DNA of 64,000 bases from Cercis canadensis. Lineage: Eukaryota; Streptophyta; Magnoliopsida; Fabales; Fabaceae. Shown here in pieces: positions 56,811 through 64,000 of the stretch (position 1 is the first letter of the stretch; each line of letters starts with the position of its first letter). Where the stretch lies: contig QAOA01005269.1 of assembly GCA_003255065.1 (NCBI GenBank), positions 480,270 through 544,269 on the forward strand, given 5' to 3'. The notes under the pieces were generated by a model. It was not told the origin of the DNA. It did not search any database and saw only the letters and a program-made list of their open reading frames with translations. The position numbers and the translations under genes were made by a program.

Positions 56811-58199
56811 ATTTTTTTTTTAAATTTAATGTGCCATGTCAGAACATAACGGACACGTTAGCACTTAACGTGCCACGTGGCATTTTCTGTTAAGTCCCAC
56901 TAACAGACCCTAGCGGAGGACTAAAATGGTGGACAAAATGATCTTTCAGGGACTAAAGTGTAGGTAAAAATGATTGGAGGACTAAAATGTCACCGAAACA
57001 ATCTTTTAATGACCAAAAAGGGGTTTTAATTTTATATAAAAGATATATATATTAGATTTAATTTAAACAGACACAACCTTTTGAAAAAGAATTAGCAACT
57101 ATATTTTAAACAGTTATTTAATTTAAACAGATACAACATTTTGAAAAGAATCAATAATTATATTTTAGATAGTTATTTAATCAAGAATAAATAAAATACA
57201 TGTGAAATAACCAAATAGTTATTTTCTCTCTCTTAATTAATGTGGAACTTTAGTTTTTGAAACTAAGTTAATTTGTTCAACATTTATTCTTCAAGATATA
57301 TAGGAGCTGACTTCTTTGATGAGAAATATTCATTTCTAGTGGGTTTTTAGATTGGCTAATGGTGTTGCTCTTGGATTAGCACAATATGGGAAGTCCATTT
57401 CAAATGAGATTGTTTGGCTGGAGGATGCTCCATTTTTCCTCCTTCATGTATTGAATTTTGATGCTTAATGAAATAATCCTTTAAAAAATATAATTACTTT
57501 TTATCAAGTAGAAGAATTATATATAAAAAAAAGGAGTAATATTAGATACACTTCTATTTTCTTGTTACAAGCTCGATAATAATTTTTCTATCTCTGACGA
57601 TGAGATACAAAGATGAAAAGTGATTTAGACAATGCATTTTTAACCATTTATATCAAAAATTTTAAATTTAATATATTATTAATATAATTTTTTTTTTACA
57701 ATACCATTAAAATAAAAAATATTAAATCACCAAATTAATTAAAATTTTAACTAACAAGCAGTAAATAGTTTTGACAATCAAGGCCCAAAAAAAAAATAGT
57801 TTTAACAACTTTTTTTTATACATGTTAACACATGATTTGATAATTATATATATTAATAAACTAAATCATTCAATTTTAAAATAGATGAATCAAATTATTT
57901 ATTTTCACAAAATTGAGGGTTAAAATTACAATTAAAAAAATAAAAAACTTTAAAGACAAGACTATACAAATATTAAAATTTAAATAATTAAAACACATAA
58001 TTTATTAATTTATTCCGTGGAATACGACTATTGCCAAAATGACTATAAATTTGTTTCCACCATCTCTTTTCCTTGGCAAGAATCGAGACTATATTATATG
58101 TTAAAGAATTCCTTTAAGTCTTCAAGTCATAAAATTTAGCTTAACTGATAGGTGTCATACGGAGCTACATCCATACTATTCTCCATGAGCAAATCCCGA

Positions 58200-58546
58200 A
58201 CACACATAGGACTATAGGAGGATCTGAAAACTGAACAGCTGTGAAATCTCCCTCATGGCCCTTACGAGCTAAAGCATCAGAACATCTATTGCTTTCCCTC
58301 AACGCATGTTGAATAACCAAGTCAGTTCTGTGCCCTCAAGTCTCTGATCTCCTGAACAAGAGCAAAGCAAGGGAGCAGAGAATTATGGCAGCTGTGGATA
58401 AGGTGTATGGAGCATTGAGAGTCTGACTCTACCACCACTTCCCGTAGCCCCAAAGACGACGCTAATCGGATACCAAACACAAGATCCCATAACTCAGCTT
58501 GGGTAATAGATCTCGTGATTGGAGGAATTGTTAGAATTAATATCAT
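58200..58546 (-). pseudogene. RNase H fragment of unit 2
   Basis: Encodes ITQAELWDLVFGIRLASSLG and VVVESDSQCSIHLIHSCHNS, then LVQEIRDL and a stop. Counterpart of 44640-45070 in unit 1. Confidence 0.7.
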
Positions 58547-58959
58547 ATATATATTCGTTAAGTTCCCTATCCATTCTATATTGTTGTAGACATTTTTCTT
58601 TGACTTGTCTCATTGAGAACTGCCTATTATTTTAGAGTAGGAGAGGAAGACTTATGCCTCTGTTTTCATCTGAGCAAATACCAGTGGATTCATATGAGAT
58701 TTTTTTTTTTTTTTTTTTTGCCATCAATTCATAGGAGATTTAAAGAGATTAAAAATTAAAATCACACATAAAGATGCGTTTCCACTTAAATTATATATTT
58801 TCCACTTAAAAGAGTTTAGCATAAAATTTATCAAATACTCATCCCTGCATAGACACATAAGTAATAAATCTTTTTATTTCCCGCAGACTATATCTGGGTT
58901 TCTCTGCTAGTTTCTATTACAACTTTATTTTCAGTAGAATATGGGGTAAGCAACCAAAG

Positions 58960-61057
58960 TCAAGTTGATAAATTGAGCAGAAGGTTTGTGATCACTTGGC
59001 GTGGCCTCATTAAAGCAACCAAAGGCTCAAGTTTGGGAAGGGTAATTCCTAGTGCTTCCTCCATGTTGATTTCTTTGCCGCCAATTTGCTTCCACTCAAA
59101 GGACTGAAACAGGGACCCCAATGTCAATGCCATGATTCGTTTTGCCACATTAGCCCCAGGGCATATCCTTCTTCCAGCACCAAATGGAATAGTTTTATAA
59201 CCTTCAACACCTTGTCCCCTCTCAAACCTCTCTGGCATAAACCTTGTTGGCTCCACCCAATTATTGGGATCCCTTCCCAAGGCCCATATATTCACCAATA
59301 ACATTGTTCCTTTTGGAACATGATAACCACTAACTGTGCAATCCTCTGATGCCATACGTGGTAATCCAAGTGGAGCCACAGGATATAACCTATGAGTTTC
59401 AAGGATTACGTTTTGCAAGTAGGTCAATTTTGGAATGTCTGATTCCTCCACAAGTCGCTCTTGTCCTACATGAGTGTCTATCTCTGCCTTAACCTTTTTC
59501 ATTGCTTCTGGATGGTTGAGCAAGTTTGCCAGTACCCATTCCATGGCATGAGCTGACGTTTCAGTTCCTGCTGCTACCACTGCCTGCATCATGTTCATGC
59601 GTGTTTATTTCGCAGCTAAGTGTTTGTACAATCCAAATTATATAATGTTATATCATATGAATCACACCAGCAAAAGTAATTTAGAACTACACCAATAGCT
59701 TAGTTGTTATATATAGCAGCTATCTTAAGATGTTTTCAGCTTTAATTAAAAAAAGATATTATTTCAGTATTTTCACACTCTATTTTGTTAATGTTATACT
59801 TTATTTAATGTTTAAATATGATATAGACTAAATTACTCTCAATTAATATAAAAAGTTTTTAAATTTGACTAAAAACTTTTTATATTAAATAAAGGTAAAT
59901 TAGTCTATATTATATTTATACATCAAATAAGAAGTGATATTAGCAAAATCAAATGTGAAAATAGTGACTTCCTTAAATAAATATATCAATCTTCTAACTG
60001 ATTATTAGTATGATACTAATAAATATAACAATTTCTCTTTTGGCATTTTTTTTTTTCTCAGANATAAATATAACAATTTCTCTTTTGACATTTTTTTTTT
60101 TCTCAGAATAGAAGAAGTAGCGTCCACAAACAATAAATAAGTTCTTACCAGTAGGACTCCTTTTATGTTTACATCATTGTGGAACTGAGGGTCCGATTCT
60201 TGCAGTGACAACAAGACATCAATCATGGTCGACATCTTGCTCTCATCTCTGTCTTCGCGTGAGCTCCTCTTTCTTCGATGTTCATCAAGCAGGTTCTGAG
60301 CAAAGCTGTCCATCTTCTTCCTCACCTTGTCCATCCTTTTTTCCACGCCAAGGAAATCAATAGATTGTAGTATTGGGAAAAGGTCATTGACACTCATATT
60401 TAAAAGCTCGAAAACTTCTTCCATTACACGCTTCAATTCCCTGCCATCTTGGGACACTGCATCCGTGCCATAATACTGCTTCCCAGAGATCATCCTCACC
60501 ATGACATCGAAAATTAGGTCTATGAGTGTATGCCTGAGTTCAACCTGCATCCATGTTCCTTTGGACTTATCAAACAGTTGCTTTAACAATATTCGAACCT
60601 CGTCCTCCCGAACCAAGGCTAACATGGTGAGACGGCTCGAGGAGAGAAGCTCTTGACTCATTAGGCGGCGGAGGGTGCGCCAGTGATCACCGTAGTTTAT
60701 GACTCCTACTGTCTGATAGTTGTAATTCAAATATTTTCCGGCAAGTGTACGGGGACGGTTTGCTAAAATAATGTCGTTCTTAGTGAAGCATTCCTCCACT
60801 GCTGATGGTGATGAGATCACCACCGCTTTCACTGTCCCAAACCGGATAGATATCACGTGCCCGTATTTCTCACTCAGTTTATGGAGGCTCCGGTGAACTG
60901 GTCCCTTAATCAGATGAAGATGACCTATGATTGGTAAGCTAGGTGGGCCAGGTGGCAGGTTTTTGTGTCTCCCGATCATCAGCTTAAAGTGGAAATATAT
61001 CAACCCTAGCAACAAACACAAACCAGCTGGAACCAAATGATGCTCAGATAGTTCCAT
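58960..61057 (-). CDS. CYP81-like cytochrome P450, intact
   Basis: Exon 1 is 61057-60149 (303 codons), exon 2 59583-58960 (207 codons plus stop), phase-0 GT-AG intron; 510 residues, normal for the family. N-terminal membrane anchor (LVPAGLCLLLGLIYF), hinge LPPGPPSLP, I-helix AGTETSA, K-helix ETHR, PERF region (PTRFMPERF) and heme-thiolate loop FGAGRRICPG with its Cys are all present. Start: the ATG at 61057 matches the paralogue (MELSEHHLV); upstream in-frame codons to 61108 are leader. It is an ER-anchored monooxygenase using NADPH-P450 reductase. CYP81 members hydroxylate phenolics such as isoflavones, among other substrates; the actual substrate cannot be read here. The intron contains an N at 60063 flanked by a 44-bp duplication. 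Confidence 0.92.
60019..60107 (+). repeat. 44-bp duplication around a single N in the P450 intron
   Basis: 60019-60062 and 60064-60107 are the same sequence with one substitution, joined by the N at 60063. Probable assembly overlap. Confidence 0.85.
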
Positions 61058-61154
61058 TCTGATTTTTGGATGAATACGATCGGTGGAGCAGCAGATGATT
61101 AAATACAAGAGATGAATAAGAAAGGGTGTTGTTGGAATGCATGGGTGTCATACA

Positions 61155-61166
61155 CTGTATATAACT
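61155..61166 (-). promoter_or_regulatory. TATA-like box of the intact P450
   Basis: Minus strand reads GTTATATACAGT about 100 bp upstream of the ATG, at the same distance as in the paralogue but a weaker match. Confidence 0.45.
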
Positions 61167-61574
61167 GATAAGAGGAGAGAAAGTGAAATTACTTGATTCC
61201 CCTTCGTGATTAATTAATTTGGACAGGTTGCTTTCTTATCAACTAGTGATTTTGTTTAAGATAGTGGTTCCTGTATTGTTGACATTTCAACTCAATTCCT
61301 TGCCTTGCCTTAATTAATTGCCTGAATCTGTCTAAGACTTGTACGAAGAAGGGTTTAAGCTTAATAAATATGTCTTCACGTGTTTGAAATTTTGAATAAC
61401 ACTTGGTTTCTTTCATCGAATTTTAATCAGCACTAGATGAACTATTTTTTTACACGTTAAGTGTATGACTTTATTCACTTTATAGTTTATATATTATTAT
61501 ATTTGACTAACCTACTAATAATCGTAAAATCAGATATAGTCAATACTTTATCACACTAAGTGGACTAAGCCACA

Positions 61575-62040
61575 AATGACGTTCTTTAAGCTGAATGTTA
61601 TGGTGCTTTGACTGCTGGATGTAGTGGTGCTGGGGAAGGGGCTATCAGGGATGTTAAGGGTTATTTTATGGCTCCTTGGTCTAAACCTGTTGCAATTCAG
61701 GGATTTCTAAAGTGGATATAATGGAAAGCATTGGCTGTTAAGGATAGCTTGCAACAGACATATGATTTGGGTTTCTATGATTTGTGTGTGGAGGGAGATG
61801 CCCATAATGTTCTTCGTGCTATAGCAACAAAGCAGATGGTGGCATCAGCTATGGGAGTTATTCTTTAGGATATATAGGAGCTGACTTCTTTTATGAGAAA
61901 TCTTCATTTCTAGTGGGTTTCTGGATTGGCTAATGGTGTCGCTCATAGATTATCACAATAAGGGAAGTCAATTTCAAATGAGTTTGTTTAGCCAGAAGAT
62001 GCTCCAATTTTCCTTCTTCAAGTATTGAATTTTGATGTTT
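61575..62040 (+). pseudogene. RNase H-like fragment of unit 2, decayed
   Basis: Counterpart of 48202 plus 57283-57440, here uninterrupted, but with a missing base in the first motif (AATGTTATGG for AATGTGGATGG) and several stops. It shows what the Copia target site looked like before insertion (about 61855-61865). Confidence 0.65.
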
Positions 62041-64000
62041 AATGCAATAGTCGTTTCACATTAAAAAAAAAAAAAAAGGACATTTTTTTCTTTATAATTC
62101 TTCTACTTGATAAAAAGAAACTATATTTTTGAAACAGTGAGCAGTTGTGTAGTGGTGGTGACTTGTGAAAGGTTTGAGTAGTTTGTAAAACATTAAAAGT
62201 TCAAATCTCCTTCTGATCATCATATAACAAAAAAAAAAAAAAAAGTCTCTATTTTTGAGTTAATGAGAAATTGTCACCAGGAGACAAATTATTTCAATGT
62301 TTGAAAATATTTTTTTGAAAAAAATATTAATGAGCTTTTTTGAAGAAATTAGTGACTCAGGCATGTGCAATCTGTACAAAGGAGTAATATTAGATATACT
62401 TCTATTTTCTTGTTACAAGCCAGGTCAAAAATCTTCTTTCTCTGACATGAGATACAAAGATGAAAAGTGATTTAGACAATGCATTTTTAACCAGTTATAT
62501 CAAAGATTTTAAATTTAATCTATTATTAATATAAATTTTTTTACATTATCATTAAATAAAAAATATTACATCATCAAATTAATTAAAAATTTTACTAACA
62601 GTAAATAGTTTTAACAACTTTTTTTTTATACATGTTAACACAGGATTTGATAATTATATATATCAATAACTAAGTCGTGCAATTTTAAAAGAGATAAATG
62701 AAATTATTCATTTTCACAGAAAAGAGGGGTTAAAATTGTAATTAAACCAAAAAAAAATTTAAAGACAAGACTATACAAATATTAAAATTTGAATAATTAA
62801 AACACATAATTTATTAATTTATTTCGTGGAATATGACTATAACCAAAATGACTATAAATTTGTTTCCACCATCTCTTTTCCTTGACAAGAATCGAGACTA
62901 TATTATATGTTAAAGAATCTATTCAAGGCCAATTGGGCTGTAAATTTGACAATAATTCAAAGAAGCTCATTGAATTCAAAGAGAATGTTATTTTTATAAA
63001 TGAAAGTATTTTCCTGCTGGTGACGTCCTCAACAATGTTGTTTCTTTCAAAAGTTCTAATTATCGTAGGAAAGAATGATAAAAGAAAATGGCGTTCCAAG
63101 ACCGATGTACTTAGAGAAGGAAATCAATGAAGTGACAAATTTGGCAAAGAAAGCTATGAAGGTGAATGAAGTGAAGTTTATTTCTTTTTAAAATATTATT
63201 ATTAAATATAAAACTATTTTTGAGCCTTCACCTAATAACTTAAACTCTTAGATTGAATTGGTTCTTCACATGATATCAGAACTTCTTTGACAAAATAGTT
63301 TGCTTTATCTACACTTCAAGGCGTAAAGATTTTTGCGTTTGGAAGCGTGTTAGATGTAAAATCATTCTTGGCCTTTCACTTAAAAGTTTAAGTTTTTAGG
63401 TTGAATTAGTTTTTGATAATTATTCAATTTAATTTTAATGGAACTCGTATTAAGATGTCTCCTTGAAAATTTAATAAAGAAAAATCTACCATCTGAATCC
63501 ATGCACTAAGGAGATGAAATCGTCTTCTCTAGATTTTGTCCACCTCCGTTATTGTTGGTTAAGAAGCAACAAAATAATTGATCGGTTCCTTCCAATCTGG
63601 CACCAAATCAGAATCCAAACCAAAGATAAGTGTTAGTGATGCCATGGATGTATACATACAGTGACCAAGCTTCGATGGCGGTGAGAAGTTCAGCCCATGC
63701 TCTGTGAGAGAGAGGATTGACAGATGGAGTAGCTTACTGATTTCCAAGAACACTGGAAAACAAAGGAAGGAGAATGTAGAAGGTAGTATTGAGGTCGTAT
63801 TTAAGTTTTGTGGGTTCTGTGTTTGAATTTAAAATCATAACAAAAAATAAAATAAAAAAAATCGGAGAAGGAAGGATCCTTTAATGTTCTTTAAAAGAAA
63901 AAAAGCTTATTTTTCTTTTTCTTTTTTTCATTTAAAAAAGATAAATTATATTATTAAATAGAGTATATAAGATTATAAATAGAATATTTACCCAAATCAT
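62041..64000. other. AT-rich sequence, no convincing gene
   Basis: 62380-62928 is the tail of duplication unit 2, matching 57530-58107. The ORF at 62882-63130 starts in that tail and resembles no family. The minus-strand ORF 63753-63559 (64 codons, containing ASLTLIFGLDSDLVPDWKEP) has normal composition but I do not recognise it; it could be an exon of a gene off the right edge. Confidence 0.45.

Larger units (their letters stand above)
55494..57031. mobile_element. Pack-MULE 2, inside the Copia LTR
   Basis: Ends GAGTAAAACCTC (55494) and GGGGTTTTAATT (57031), inverted over about 210 bp and closely related to those of Pack-MULE 1. Flanked by a perfect 9-bp duplication TTATATAAA (55485-55493 and 57032-57040). 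It splits the right-hand LTR of the old Copia element. The interior holds a ribosomal protein SA fragment and blocks shared, inverted, with Pack-MULE 1. No transposase. Confidence 0.9.
48483..57282 (-). mobile_element. Old Ty1/Copia element in minus orientation, nested with two Pack-MULEs
   Basis: LTR copies at 48483-49066 and 55209-57282 (the latter interrupted by the MULE at 55494-57031). In element orientation the LTR starts TGTTGGA or TGTTGAAC and ends CTTTYCA. A polypurine tract AAGTGGGGGAT precedes the LTR at 49066. The flanks GTTAC (48478-48482) and TTTAT (57283-57287) are each one change from GTTAT, the bases present uninterrupted in the paralogous unit at about 61857-61861. Coding remnants are on the minus strand. 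The LTRs have diverged much more than those of the 27433 element, so this is an older insertion. Confidence 0.82.
48202..57440 (+). pseudogene. RNase H-like domain ORF of unit 1, split by the Copia element
   Basis: 48202-48482 encodes FKLNVDGALTAGGGGAVEG, MEALAVKDGLQLTYDLG and VEGDVQNVLRA, with the three acidic residues of an RNase H fold (Asp in NVDGA, Glu in MEALA, Asp in VEGDV). The rest (QDI, ELTSLMRN, LANGVALGLAQ) resumes after 57283 but contains TAG codons. The paralogous copy at 61575-62040 is uninterrupted but more decayed. Probably derived from a LINE 3' end; a host RNase H-like gene is less likely. Confidence 0.65.
44727..62928 (+). repeat. Tandem segmental duplication of a P450 unit
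   Basis: Unit 1 is 44727-48482 plus 57283-58107, split by the 8.8-kb Copia insertion. Unit 2 is about 58158-62928. Both hold, in the same order, a minus-strand RNase H fragment, a minus-strand CYP81-like gene, its promoter, a plus-strand RNase H fragment and a shared AT-rich tail ending at ATTATATGTTAAAGAAT. Unit length without insertions is about 4.6-4.8 kb. Confidence 0.88.

Noticed and set aside
62882-63130. ORF of 82 codons near the right edge
   Set aside because: It starts in the duplicated AT-rich tail, no homologous ORF is kept in the other unit, and there are no recognisable motifs.

Overview
This is a 64 kb piece of an AT-rich nuclear genome from a flowering plant, almost certainly a eudicot. 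The evidence is spliced genes with GT-AG introns, plant-type genes (mitochondrial alternative NAD(P)H dehydrogenase, plastid Fe-superoxide dismutase, PLS-type PPR protein, CYP81-like P450s, a sulfated PSY-type peptide) and dense plant transposons (Mutator/MULE, CACTA, Ty1/Copia, non-LTR RNase H fragments). I cannot name the species from the sequence.

Layout of host genes. 1-3083 (minus): alternative NAD(P)H dehydrogenase NDA, 3' end beyond the window. 12131-12604 (minus): glucosamine-6-phosphate N-acetyltransferase, with a probable remote 5'-UTR exon. 18571-22648 (minus): eight-exon plastid FeSOD. 23802-26273 (minus): an intronless PPR protein. 33815-35259 (minus): a two-exon precursor of a PSY-type tyrosine-sulfated peptide, plus a second signal-peptide exon at 37361-37439. 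45600-47666 and 58960-61057 (minus): two tandem CYP81-like P450 genes. The downstream one carries a 7-bp frameshifting deletion; the other is intact.

Layout of mobile DNA. A 6.05 kb MULE (4911-10963) holds a decayed plant-mobile-domain (PMD) gene facing a decayed mudrA-type transposase, with a long palindrome between them. A Copia element with near-identical LTRs and a perfect target duplication lies at 27433-32484. A CACTA element with a degenerate TnpA-like gene lies at 37723-42238. A rearranged Copia remnant (43118-44362) sits inside an RNase H fragment. An old minus-strand Copia element (48483-57282) split one unit of the P450 duplication and was itself hit by two Pack-MULEs (51513-54637 and 55494-57031). 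These carry pieces of host genes: PIP2 aquaporin, seryl-tRNA synthetase, polyamine oxidase and ribosomal protein SA. Several MITEs with 9-10 bp target duplications belong to the Mutator superfamily.

Assembly quality. Five isolated single Ns (4104, 16869, 18331, 27816, 60063) are each flanked by near-identical direct duplications of 44-868 bp that end exactly at the N. These look like unmerged contig or haplotype overlaps rather than biology. One duplicates the last two FeSOD exons and one the end of a Copia LTR.

I see no bacterial-style operons, CRISPR arrays, tRNA or rRNA genes. The host genes look functionally unrelated to one another, apart from the tandem P450 pair.
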